Shown in pieces: positions 1 through 6,718 of a stretch of DNA of 18,300 nt. Below the pieces are notes generated by a model. The model did not search any database, was not told the DNA's origin, and worked only from the letters and a program-made list of their open reading frames with translations. Made by a program: the position numbers and the translations under genes. The stretch spans positions 27,506-45,805 of the forward strand of contig CAJUJV010000008.1 in NCBI GenBank assembly GCA_910586845.1. Reading direction: 5' to 3'. The stretch is from an uncultured Hungatella sp. (GTDB lineage: Bacteria; Bacillota; Clostridia; Lachnospirales; Lachnospiraceae). Within the stretch, counting starts at the first letter, position 1. Each line of letters opens with the position of its first letter.

Positions 1-886
1 ACTTTCCCTGTCCGAATTTCTGGAAAAAAACGACGAAAAAATCCTGATGATCCCCTACGGGACGGAGACCGGCTCTCTCCTGTTCCTTTTTGAGACTTCC
101 GAATATCCGGGGTATTATCAGGAGATGAAAAAGACTCTGGCCCGTTTCTTTCTGCCCGGCTATACCATCGTGGAAGGAAAACCCTTTACTGTCAGCGATC
201 AGTGGCACTCCGATTATTCCCGAATGAAAAAGCTGGCAGCCTGCCGGCCTGTGTACGGTCCCTGCCGCCTGTACAAGAGCAACTGCCGTCCCCCTGCTCT
301 CGATCCGGAGGTGGAAGAGCTGTGCACCCAGTGCTGCAAAACCCTGTCCGCCTTTTCCCGGGCCGATCATGTGGAGTTCTCCATCATCTGCGATACCATC
401 ATCCAGAAGCTGCCGCAGACAGAGGAGAAAAATCCCGAATCTGCCCGGCGGATCCTGAACTTCTTAACCGATGCCTATCAGACCGAACCTCTGTCCGGAG
501 ACAACATCAAACAGCAGCTGTTAAAGGCAGCTTCCGTCATCATGCAGATCCCTTCTGCCAGAGATTTTAAATACGAGGAGATCACCGCTTATCTGAAAAC
601 CCACTACATGGAAGATCTGACCCTTACCGGAGTGGCGGCTCTCTACGGACTGTCCCCCAACTATTTCTCCACTCTGTTTAAGAAAATGTCCGGCTCCAAT
701 TTTATCTCCTGGCTGACAAAGCTTCGGATCGAGAAGGCCAAGCGGCTCCTGATGGAGACAGACCTGACCATCCGTGATATCGCCGGTCGGGTAGGATATT
801 ACAGCACCAGCTTCTTTATCCGCTCCTTCAAGAAAATTGAAGGCAGAACTCCTTCAGAATACCGGAAATCTTTGTCGCTCCGTTAA
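1..886 (+). CDS. AraC-family transcriptional regulator, C-terminal part (5' end outside window)
   Basis: The reading frame is open from base 2, so the gene begins upstream of the window and only its last 294 or so codons are visible. The C-terminal 100 residues form an AraC/XylS DNA-binding domain. The first helix-turn-helix includes LTLTGVAALYGLSPNYFSTL and the second includes TIRDIAGRVGYYSTSFFIRS, followed by the usual FKKIEGRTPSEYRK ending. The roughly 190 residues before it show no motif I can name. In this family such a layout fits either a sensor domain or the linker of a YesN-type response regulator whose receiver domain would lie outside the window. The neighbours do not reveal its target. 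It converges on the Crp/Fnr gene with only 22 bases between the stops. The class call is firm; the signal and regulon are unknown. Confidence 0.9.
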   Translation, partial: LSLSEFLEKNDEKILMIPYGTETGSLLFLFETSEYPGYYQEMKKTLARFFLPGYTIVEGKPFTVSDQWHSDYSRMKKLAACRPVYGPCRLYKSNCRPPALDPEVEELCTQCCKTLSAFSRADHVEFSIICDTIIQKLPQTEEKNPESARRILNFLTDAYQTEPLSGDNIKQQLLKAASVIMQIPSARDFKYEEITAYLKTHYMEDLTLTGVAALYGLSPNYFSTLFKKMSGSNFISWLTKLRIEKAKRLLMETDLTIRDIAGRVGYYSTSFFIRSFKKIEGRTPSEYRKSLSLR

Positions 887-934
887 GACTGGGACAGGTG
901 GCGACAGTTTAGGATTCCGAATTACCTGTCAGTC
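887..934. terminator. Possible stem-loop between convergent genes
   Basis: GACT (887-890) plus GACAGGT (893-899) can pair with ACCTGTC (924-930) plus AGTC (931-934). This gives 11 base pairs with a two-base bulge and a 24-base loop. It lies between the convergent AraC and Crp/Fnr genes, and its right arm is inside the last codons of the Crp/Fnr gene. There is no clear U-run, so a terminator role is only a guess from position. Confidence 0.3.
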
Positions 935-1595
935 CGGACGAATCTGCTTTTTTATATTTTAACATAAAGCGGTTTTTATGGAAATCAATCAGCCCTTCCC
1001 TCTTCATTTTTCCCAATTCTTTGGAAAGCGCGCTGCGTTCCACATTGAGATAATCCGCCATTTGTTGTCGGTCAAAGGGAATGGTAAACTCCATACTTCC
1101 GGCCTGCATGGATTGAAAAGAAAAATAGGAGAAAAGCCGGCCCCGCACTTTCTTGGAACTTGTGCAGAAAATACGATTGCTCAACGCGAGATTTTTTTGA
1201 AGAGCGTTCATTAAAAGATTGCGGTACAGTTTCTGGTACCAGATCCGCCGCTGATTTTCTTCTCCAAGCAGAGTTCCGATGTCGATCAGCAGGACTTTTG
1301 TGTCGTCGGCGCAGACCACGTCTACCATCAACGGCTCATGGCACAGTACATAAGTTTCGGCAAACGTCTGTCCTGCCAGAATGTTTTGAATGATACTTTT
1401 GTTCCCCCACAAGTCCACATTTTCAATATAAATATTTCCCGTCAGGACTACGCCCATTTCATGAACCAGATCTCCCATGCGAAAAATCGCCTCTCCTTTG
1501 GAATAGGAGCATTGGCGTATGCATTGCAGAGTCTGTATTTCTTCCAGTTCTTCCTTGCTGATACCGCGGAACAATGGTGCAGGAATGAAACTCAC
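909..1595 (-). CDS. Crp/Fnr-family transcriptional regulator
   Basis: A 228-residue protein with the two-domain layout of the Crp/Fnr family. The N-terminal half is a cyclic-nucleotide-binding-like beta barrel, with features such as YSKGEAIFRMGD and VLTGNIYIENVDLWGNKS. The C-terminal part is a winged helix, with DRQQMADYLNVERSALSKEL as the recognition region near residues 175-195. It lacks the N-terminal cysteine cluster of true Fnr, so any redox or gas sensing would need another cofactor. The start is a GTG preceded by GGGAGGAGGG at good spacing; no in-frame ATG fits. It is divergent from the ferredoxin-like gene, and a 27-base imperfect inverted repeat lies between them, which suggests it controls itself and that pair. 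Regulators of this type sit beside nitrosative-stress genes in Clostridia (HcpR-like), but no hcp gene is visible here, so that assignment is only a hypothesis. Confidence 0.88.
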   Translation of the reverse strand: MSFIPAPLFRGISKEELEEIQTLQCIRQCSYSKGEAIFRMGDLVHEMGVVLTGNIYIENVDLWGNKSIIQNILAGQTFAETYVLCHEPLMVDVVCADDTKVLLIDIGTLLGEENQRRIWYQKLYRNLLMNALQKNLALSNRIFCTSSKKVRGRLFSYFSFQSMQAGSMEFTIPFDRQQMADYLNVERSALSKELGKMKREGLIDFHKNRFMLKYKKADSSGLTGNSES

Positions 1596-1621
1596 CCATA
1601 TCCCTCCTCCCGAAAATTCTC

Positions 1622-1648
1622 AATTTCGTGGTTATAACAACAGAAATT
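1622..1648. promoter_or_regulatory. Imperfect inverted repeat, candidate operator
   Basis: The repeat is centred on the 8-base palindrome GTTATAAC (1631-1638). The flanks AATTT (1622-1626) and AAATT (1644-1648) are also complementary, and TG/CA pairs lie between. It sits in the 105-base region between the divergent Crp/Fnr and ferredoxin-like genes. That is where a Crp/Fnr dimer site for autoregulation would be expected. The binding protein is inferred, not shown. Confidence 0.4.
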
Positions 1649-1655
1649 TCTCTCC

Positions 1656-1692
1656 TATTATACTATAATCATATCAGAAAGACAAGGGAGGT
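1656..1692 (+). promoter_or_regulatory. Likely -10 region and strong ribosome binding site of the ferredoxin-like operon
   Basis: TATAAT at 1664-1669, with an overlapping TATTAT at 1656-1661, is a good -10 candidate without a convincing -35 box. A weak -35 with a nearby inverted repeat fits an activator-dependent promoter. AGGGAGGT at 1685-1692 is the ribosome binding site for the ATG at 1701. Confidence 0.5.
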
Positions 1693-1700
1693 ATCCACAC

Positions 1701-2399
1701 ATGATTCGCAAAATCATTCAAATCAACGAGGAAACATGCAACGGCTGCGGCGCCTGCGCTGACGCCTGCCATGAGGGAGCCATCGGCATGGTAAACGGTA
1801 AGGCGAAGCTGCTGCGGGACGACTATTGCGACGGCCTGGGCGACTGCCTGCCCGCCTGTCCCATGGGAGCCATTACCTTTGTGGAGCGGGAGGCAGCGCA
1901 GTACAACGAGCAGGCTGTCAAGGAAAATAAAGTCAGGCAGTCCGGCGAAGTTCCGTATCATACCGGCTGTCCCGGCCAGCAGATGCGCCGGTTTGATCGG
2001 GAAGAGAAACCTCCTGTTTCCGATGTCCGGCCGATTTCCCGCCTTGGTCAATGGCCCTGTCAGATTAAGTTAATCCCTGTCAATGCCCCCTTCTTCAGCG
2101 GTGCAAAATTGTTGATTGCCGCCGACTGTACGGCTTACGCCTATGCCAGTCTGCACCAGGATTTTATGAAGGGCAAAATCACACTCATTGGCTGTCCCAA
2201 GCTGGATAGCATAGATTACAGTGAGAAGCTGACCGAGATCATCAGGCAGAACGACATTCACGGCATTACGGTTGTGCGTATGGAGGTTCCCTGTTGCGGC
2301 GGCCTGGAAGCGGCGGTAAAGAAGTCTTTGCAGGACAGCGGAAAATTCATTCCATGGCAAATCGTAACCATATCAACGGACGGCAGAATCCTGGAGTGA
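1701..2399 (+). CDS. 4Fe-4S dicluster-type ferredoxin-like protein
   Basis: A 232-residue soluble iron-sulfur protein. Residues 13-23 hold a classic cluster motif, C13-x2-C16-x2-C19-x3-C23. The second site reads C43, L46, C49, C53-Pro, so one of the four usual ligands is leucine. The rest of the protein (about residues 75-232) is a conserved-looking domain with further cysteines, including HTGCPG, AADCTAY, IGCPK and a VPCCGG motif. This suggests more than a simple electron carrier, perhaps an additional metal site. The family is an uncharacterised clostridial 4Fe-4S protein often found near redox-stress genes. The start is ATG with AGGGAGGT upstream. The cupin gene follows after 47 bases on the same strand and is probably cotranscribed, and the divergent Crp/Fnr gene is the likely regulator. 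Its redox partner cannot be read from the sequence. Confidence 0.88.
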   Translation: MIRKIIQINEETCNGCGACADACHEGAIGMVNGKAKLLRDDYCDGLGDCLPACPMGAITFVEREAAQYNEQAVKENKVRQSGEVPYHTGCPGQQMRRFDREEKPPVSDVRPISRLGQWPCQIKLIPVNAPFFSGAKLLIAADCTAYAYASLHQDFMKGKITLIGCPKLDSIDYSEKLTEIIRQNDIHGITVVRMEVPCCGGLEAAVKKSLQDSGKFIPWQIVTISTDGRILE

Positions 2400-2446
2400 T
2401 TTCGCAGAAATACGAAAAAAGCCGACAAGATTTTAGGAGGAATGAT

Positions 2447-2779
2447 ATGAGCGAAAGGATAAAAAATATCAAAAAAGCAGAGGTTCTTACCCTGAAAGAA
2501 CAGATTACCTATCAGGAAGGCCAGGTAGTCAGCAAGACGCTGGCGCAGAATGAACATCTGAGCATAACCCTGTTTTCCTTTGACAAGGGCGAGGAGATCA
2601 GCACCCACGAGTCCGGCGGCGATGCCTTTGTCACCTGCCTGGATGGGACCGGAAAAATCACCATTGACGGGAAAGAGTATTTTCTGCATGAAGGTCAGTC
2701 CATCGTGATGCCCGCCGGTCATCCCCACGCCGTCTTTGGCGAGGAGCAGTTCAAGATGCTGCTGGCCGTTGTATTTTGA
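2447..2779 (+). CDS. Small cupin-domain protein
   Basis: A single-domain cupin of 110 residues. The two cupin motifs are visible: THESGGDAFVTCLDGTGKI around residues 52-70 and GQSIVMPAGHPHAVFGEE around residues 83-100. The histidines of these motifs are candidate metal ligands, although the first motif has only one histidine where HxH is usual. The start is set at the ATG at 2447 because AGGAGG lies at 2435-2440. The open frame runs further upstream but would overlap the ferredoxin gene and has no ribosome binding site. Small cupins of this kind bind a metal or small ligand, and the reaction is unknown. The position behind the iron-sulfur protein and under the Crp/Fnr regulator suggests a part in the same redox or stress response. 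Confidence 0.88.
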   Translation: MSERIKNIKKAEVLTLKEQITYQEGQVVSKTLAQNEHLSITLFSFDKGEEISTHESGGDAFVTCLDGTGKITIDGKEYFLHEGQSIVMPAGHPHAVFGEEQFKMLLAVVF

Positions 2780-2828
2780 TGAACAAAGTTCCAGATTTTG
2801 CATGTAATAACTGCCAATCCAGGCGGAC

Positions 2829-2859
2829 GCTGATTTAAGCGGTTTCCCTCCGTATCAGC
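2829..2859 (+). terminator. Weak stem-loop after the cupin gene
   Basis: GCTGAT (2829-2834) pairs with ATCAGC (2854-2859), and an inner CGG/CCG can add three pairs. No U-run follows, so it is at best a weak terminator for the ferredoxin-cupin operon. Apart from this and the promoter at 2941-2969, the 268 bases between 2780 and 3047 show no gene. Confidence 0.25.
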
Positions 2860-2940
2860 TTGCCCGGAAACAAGAGCACACTCTGAGTGCGAGATCAGAA
2901 TAAGTCCTCCCATTATGATATGCATTATCAAACGTCTCTA

Positions 2941-2969
2941 ATGACATCCCCCACATTTTATGCTATAAT
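2941..2969 (+). promoter_or_regulatory. Sigma-A-type promoter of the PH-domain gene
   Basis: ATGACA (2941-2946), a 17-base spacer and a perfect TATAAT (2964-2969) with the extended -10 TGC just before it. Transcription would start near 2976, leaving a leader of about 70 bases before the ATG at 3048. Confidence 0.7.
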
Positions 2970-2982
2970 ATTTGCCGTAAAG

Positions 2983-3012
2983 AGGGACCCATCGCAAAAT
3001 GGGAGGATCCCT
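2983..3012 (+). promoter_or_regulatory. Leader hairpin upstream of the PH-domain gene
   Basis: AGGGA (2983-2987) and CCCAT (2988-2992) pair with ATGGG (2999-3003) and TCCCT (3008-3012). The loop is CGCAAA and there is a four-base AGGA bulge on one side. The hairpin lies in the untranslated leader and does not mask the ribosome binding site near 3038. It may stabilise the message; no regulatory role can be shown. Confidence 0.4.
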
Positions 3013-3047
3013 TATTTGTTGTAATTCAAAGAAAGAAGGATCATGCC

Positions 3048-3467
3048 ATGGCAAATTCAAACGGATATTTATGGAAGGACAGAAAGCACCATCTGTGGTT
3101 TCCCATCAGTTTTACCTCTTATTACATAGAGGACGACCGGCTTATGATCAAACAGGGGTTTCTGAATACCACTCTCGATGAGACCCTGCTCTATCGTATC
3201 GTGGATCTGACTCTCCGCCAGACTCTGGCCGGCAAGATCTTCGGCACCGGCGACATCATCCTGAAGACAAAGGTAGATGCCACCCAGGAGATCACCCTGA
3301 AAAACATCAAAAACCCTATGGAGGTCCGCCGTATGCTGTCCCAGACCATAGAGGACTGCCGTCAGTCCCGCAATGTGGTGGGTAAGGAATTCTACGCCGG
3401 TTCCGCCCATGAACATGTGGATCTGGACGACGACGGATTCTGCGACGTGGACCACAGACCTATGTAG
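3048..3467 (+). CDS. Bacterial PH-domain protein with an acidic metal-binding-like tail
   Basis: A 139-residue protein. Residues about 5-110 resemble the bacterial PH-domain families (YdbS/DUF304-like). Matching features are SFTSYYIEDDRLMIKQGFLN, the strand carrying LLYRIVDLTLRQTLAGKIFG, GDIILKTK, and the closing ITLKNIKNPMEVRRMLSQTI helix. No membrane segment or signal peptide is seen, so it is probably cytoplasmic. The last 20 residues carry HEHVDLDDDGFCDVDH, which looks like an Asp-rich calcium or metal loop of the DxDxDG type and is unusual on a PH domain. AAGGAT precedes the ATG. The DAHP synthase gene follows after 28 bases and is probably cotranscribed, though no functional link is evident. 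The fold call is by eye. Confidence 0.75.
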   Translation: MANSNGYLWKDRKHHLWFPISFTSYYIEDDRLMIKQGFLNTTLDETLLYRIVDLTLRQTLAGKIFGTGDIILKTKVDATQEITLKNIKNPMEVRRMLSQTIEDCRQSRNVVGKEFYAGSAHEHVDLDDDGFCDVDHRPM

Positions 3468-3495
3468 ACAAGAAAAGATAAGGAGAATCATTACT

Positions 3496-4524
3496 ATGGG
3501 ACTTGAATTCATGAACATGCTGCCCTCCCCGGCAGAGATCCGGGATCAGTTTCCTCTTCCCGCGGGGATGGCAGCCATAAAAGAGAAGCGGGATCAGGAG
3601 ATCCGGGATGTACTGACTGGCAGGAGCGGCAAATTTCTGGTCATTATCGGCCCCTGTTCTGCAGACAATGAACATGCTGTCCTGGACTATGTGAGCCGTC
3701 TGGTGCCTGTCCAGGAGAAGGTGAAGGACAAGATCATCATCATCCCCCGGGTCTATACCAACAAACCCCGGACTACGGGAGAAGGCTACAAAGGGCTTCT
3801 CCATCAGCCGGATCCGGAAAAACAGCCCAACATGTATGAGGGCCTGATCGCCATCCGCAAGATGCATATGCATGTGGTGGAAGAGACCGGCCTGACCACG
3901 GCAGACGAGATGCTCTACCCTGAGAATCTGAGATATCTAGACGATCTGATGTCCTACATCGCTGTAGGAGCCCGCTCCGTGGAGAATCAGCAGCATCGGC
4001 TGGTTGCCAGCGGCTGCGATGTACCTGTCGGGATGAAAAATCCCACCAGCGGCGATCTGTCCGTTATGCTCAACTCCGTCGTGGCCGCACAGGGCTCCCA
4101 CGAGTTTATCTTCCGGGGCTGGGAAGTCAGGACCCCCGGCAATCCCCTGACTCACACCATCCTCCGGGGAGCCGTCAACAAGCACGGACAGAACCTTCCC
4201 AACTATCATTATGAGGACCTGATCCTGCTTCACCGGCTGTACAGCGAACGGGATCTGAAGAATCCGGCCTGTATCGTGGACGGCAACCATTCCAATTCCG
4301 GCAAGCAGTATGCGGAACAGATCCGCATCGTGAAAGAGGTTCTCCACAGCCGCCGCCACAGCACGGAGATCCATGACATGGTAAAGGGCGTCATGATCGA
4401 GAGCTATATCGAGCCCGGCAGCCAGAAGATCGGCCAGCATCGATATGGCCAGTCTATCACCGATCCCTGTCTCGGTTGGGCAGACTCGGAACGGTTGATC
4501 TACGATATTGCAGAAGGACTGTAA
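3496..4524 (+). CDS. aroF: 3-deoxy-7-phosphoheptulonate (DAHP) synthase, class I
   Basis: The enzyme condenses phosphoenolpyruvate and erythrose-4-phosphate to DAHP, the first step of the shikimate pathway in the cytoplasm. The 342 residues carry the class I-alpha signatures: IGPCSADNEHAVLDY for metal and PEP binding, PRTTGEGYKGLL, GARSVENQQHR, GMKNPTSGD, FRGWE, and VDGNHSNSGKQY near the C-terminus. Length matches the family. The open frame extends upstream to 3373, but that part overlaps the preceding gene. The ATG at 3496 has AAGGAG at 3480-3485, so I use it. The three E. coli isozymes (AroF, AroG, AroH) differ in feedback inhibition, and the type here cannot be told, so the symbol stands for the enzyme class. 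No attenuator is visible upstream. Confidence 0.93.
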   Translation: MGLEFMNMLPSPAEIRDQFPLPAGMAAIKEKRDQEIRDVLTGRSGKFLVIIGPCSADNEHAVLDYVSRLVPVQEKVKDKIIIIPRVYTNKPRTTGEGYKGLLHQPDPEKQPNMYEGLIAIRKMHMHVVEETGLTTADEMLYPENLRYLDDLMSYIAVGARSVENQQHRLVASGCDVPVGMKNPTSGDLSVMLNSVVAAQGSHEFIFRGWEVRTPGNPLTHTILRGAVNKHGQNLPNYHYEDLILLHRLYSERDLKNPACIVDGNHSNSGKQYAEQIRIVKEVLHSRRHSTEIHDMVKGVMIESYIEPGSQKIGQHRYGQSITDPCLGWADSERLIYDIAEGL

Positions 4525-4601
4525 ACTTTCGCTTTTTATCGACAGCCATTCTGTAATATACAAATTTTTTCAATTTTCTTACATTTTTTCGCACTTCTTG
4601 C

Positions 4602-4643
4602 TTGTATTTTAGATGTTGACATGCTACAATAGAACTGTAGTAT
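4602..4643 (+). promoter_or_regulatory. Promoter region of the HPr-like gene (two alternatives)
   Basis: Alternative one is TTGACA (4616-4621), a 16-base spacer and TAGTAT (4638-4643). Alternative two is TTGTAT (4602-4607), a 17-base spacer and TACAAT (4625-4630) with the extended -10 TGC. They overlap and cannot both be used on one DNA at once. Either gives a short leader ending in the AAGGAGG ribosome binding site before the ATG at 4688. Confidence 0.55.
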
Positions 4644-4687
4644 ATCGGTGTCACCTATTGGCTTTATTCAAGTAAGGAGGCTAAGTT

Positions 4688-4933
4688 ATGTTACGGAAAA
4701 CGATGGATATCCGTCAAAGGTACCATCCCATTCCTCTGACTGTACTTATCACGACTGCCAACTCTTGTGATTGCGATATATTTGTGGAATATGAAGCATC
4801 CAGAGTGAACGTGAAAGATTACGAGGCGATGATACGAAACTTTGACACACACGCACGAACCCAGTTGTTCTTTTTTAACGGCAGAGATGAACAGAATGCG
4901 GAAGAGCGGATCGAAAGGCTCTTTTCTCCATAA
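4688..4933 (+). CDS. HPr-like (phosphocarrier-fold) small protein, degenerate active site
   Basis: An 81-residue protein whose length and pattern match HPr of the phosphotransferase system. The C-terminal GRDEQNAEERIERLF lines up well with the usual GxDExxA helix of HPr. Working back along that alignment, His13 (in RYHPIP) falls on the phospho-accepting His15. Conserved Arg17 is replaced by Ile15, and the regulatory Ser46 position falls on Asp44 (in VKDYEA). It is therefore probably not a normal sugar-transport HPr and may be a regulatory or retired paralogue; this alignment is by eye. AAGGAGG gives a clear start. It is monocistronic, with its own promoter and a strong stem-loop just downstream. 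The chance that it is an unrelated small protein is modest. Confidence 0.65.
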   Translation: MLRKTMDIRQRYHPIPLTVLITTANSCDCDIFVEYEASRVNVKDYEAMIRNFDTHARTQLFFFNGRDEQNAEERIERLFSP

Positions 4934-4964
4934 TAGAGGGTTCCACCTATGATTCAGAGTACAT

Positions 4965-5014
4965 AAAAGGGGCTGTGAACAGCGGATAAGACTCCGTTCT
5001 CACAGCCCTTTTCA
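4965..5014. terminator. Bidirectional intrinsic terminator
   Basis: AAAAGGGGCTGTGA (4965-4978), extended by GAAC, pairs with GTTCTCACAGCCCTTTT (4996-5012), with one G-U pair and a loop of about 15 bases. A-run and T-run flank the GC-rich stem on opposite sides, so it works for the HPr-like gene on the plus strand and for the uppP operon on the minus strand. Confidence 0.88.
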
Positions 5015-5911
5015 TCATCCCCAGAACGCAGCCAGGGCCTTGATCCCAAAATACAGGATCACCAGGATTCCCAGCACGATCCGATAGTAACCGAAAAGTT
5101 TGAAATCGTTTCTGCGGATATAGCTCATAAGGAACTTGATCGAATACACGGACACCAGGAAGGCCACGATCATCCCGAACAGCAGTATGAATACTTCTGC
5201 TCCTGTAAAATGAAATCCGAACTTCACAAGCTTCAGAAGACTCGCTCCGAACATCACAGGGATCCCCAGGAAAAACGAGAACTCGGCGGCGGCGCTTCTG
5301 GAGCAGCCCAGGATCATGGCTCCCAGGATGGTGGCTCCCGACCGGGAAGTCCCCGGTACCAGAGAGAGGACCTGGAACAGCCCGATATAGAAAGCCAGCC
5401 GGACGGATATCTGCCCCGTCCTCTCGACCCGGGGCCTCTGCCCGTAATTTCTGTTCTCCACTACAATAAACAGGATGCCGTACAGGATCAGCATGGCGGC
5501 TACGATATAGCTGCTTCTGAGATGAACCTCCATCCAGTCATCCAGAGGGATCCCAATGAGGGCGGCAGGAAGACAGGCGATGACCACCTTCAGCCACAGG
5601 ATCATAGTGTGTTTCTTTACCGTGATCAGCCACGGTCCCAGAGGCAGCCTCCAGACGGCAGAGGCTTCTCTCTTTCCCACCACATGGGGATCCACAAAAG
5701 GATTCAGCTTTTTAAAGTATAAAAGAACCACTGCCAGGATAGCCCCCAGCTGGATCACCACCATGAACACTTCCCGAAATTCATCGGTCACGTTCAGATG
5801 GATCAAATCGTCTAACAGAATCATATGTCCGGTGCTGCTGATGGGAAGCCACTCTGTAAAGCCCTCCACGATCCCGAACACCAGAACCTTTAAGATTTCA
5901 ATGATACTCAT
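5015..5911 (-). CDS. uppP: Undecaprenyl-diphosphate phosphatase (UppP/BacA)
   Basis: A membrane enzyme that removes a phosphate from undecaprenyl diphosphate and so recycles the lipid carrier for cell-wall synthesis. It also gives basal bacitracin resistance. Both signature motifs are present: EGFTEWLPISSTGHM at residues 16-30, with the catalytic glutamates, and the P-loop-like PGTSRSGAT near residue 190. Several hydrophobic segments span the 298 residues, slightly longer than many homologues at about 270. AGAGGAG lies about ten bases before the ATG. It is the last gene of the minus-strand cluster, 18 bases after ung, and ends directly at the terminator. Identity is secure. Confidence 0.96.
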   Translation of the reverse strand: MSIIEILKVLVFGIVEGFTEWLPISSTGHMILLDDLIHLNVTDEFREVFMVVIQLGAILAVVLLYFKKLNPFVDPHVVGKREASAVWRLPLGPWLITVKKHTMILWLKVVIACLPAALIGIPLDDWMEVHLRSSYIVAAMLILYGILFIVVENRNYGQRPRVERTGQISVRLAFYIGLFQVLSLVPGTSRSGATILGAMILGCSRSAAAEFSFFLGIPVMFGASLLKLVKFGFHFTGAEVFILLFGMIVAFLVSVYSIKFLMSYIRRNDFKLFGYYRIVLGILVILYFGIKALAAFWG

Positions 5912-5929
5912 TCCGTTAGCGCTCCTCTT

Positions 5930-6604
5930 CTAAATATTCTCGATCTGCCAGTCTATGGGCTCTGCTCCATGGGATTCTAAAAACTCATTGGCCTGGCTGA
6001 AATGCCGGCAGCCAAAAAATCCCGTATCCGCCGAATAGGGGCTGGGATGGGGGGCTTTGAGGATGAGATGCTTCGGATTATTCAGCATGGAGGCCTTTTT
6101 CTGAGCCGGACGCCCCCAAAGAAGATACACAATGGGGCGGTCCTGTTCATTGACCGCACGGATAATGGCATCCGTAAAGTATTCCCAGCCTTTTCCCTGA
6201 TGAGAATTAGGCTTGTGAGCCCGGACCGTCAGCACCGTGTTCAGCATGAGAACTCCCTGCTTTGCCCACTTCTCCAGATATCCGTTGTTGGGGATGTCAC
6301 ACCCCAGATCATCGTGAAGCTCCGTATAGATGTTCTTGAGAGACGGCGGAATCCTCTGCCCCGGCAGCACGGAAAAAGACAGACCGTGAGCCTGATTGGC
6401 CCCGTGATAGGGATCCTGCCCCAGGATCAGAACCTTCACATCCTTCAGAGCCGTCAGATGCAGCGCATTGAAAATATCGTCGGCCGGCGGATAGACGGTA
6501 GTGGTATTGTATTCCTCTCTGACAAATTCATACAGTTCTTTATAATACGGTTTTCTGAACTCTCCTCCGACTGCTTCCACCCAGTCATTCTGCAATGCTG
6601 CCAT
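5930..6604 (-). CDS. ung: Uracil-DNA glycosylase (family 1)
   Basis: The enzyme excises uracil from DNA to start base-excision repair. The water-activating loop GQDPYH is present with Asp64 as catalytic base, the same number as in E. coli. The HPSPYS loop with the catalytic histidine lies near residue 186. The start is set at the ATG at 6604, giving MAALQNDW, which is the usual family N-terminus. It lies seven bases after the GAAGGGG ribosome binding site, whereas the ATG two codons earlier sits almost on top of that site. The protein has 224 residues. It lies between hisF, 114 bases upstream with a possible hairpin between, and uppP, so its transcription may be partly separate from the his genes. 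Confidence 0.96.
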   Translation of the reverse strand: MAALQNDWVEAVGGEFRKPYYKELYEFVREEYNTTTVYPPADDIFNALHLTALKDVKVLILGQDPYHGANQAHGLSFSVLPGQRIPPSLKNIYTELHDDLGCDIPNNGYLEKWAKQGVLMLNTVLTVRAHKPNSHQGKGWEYFTDAIIRAVNEQDRPIVYLLWGRPAQKKASMLNNPKHLILKAPHPSPYSADTGFFGCRHFSQANEFLESHGAEPIDWQIENI

Positions 6605-6665
6605 ATTCATTCCCCTTCTCTAAATGTATTTCTGATCCTTTTTTCTTTCGTGTCCCCGTCCCTTT

Positions 6666-6696
6666 TGTCCCGAAAAGCCCAGAGGCTTCCCGGACA
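6666..6696 (-). terminator. Hairpin between hisF and ung
   Basis: On the minus strand TGTCC plus GGGAAGCC can pair with GGCTTTTC plus GGGACA around a TCTG loop. This gives 13 pairs with one bulge and two G-U pairs. No U-run follows, so it may be a weak or partial terminator that lowers expression of ung and uppP relative to hisF. Confidence 0.4.
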
Positions 6697-6718
6697 GAAC
6701 GGTTTCCATGGTCTGTAC

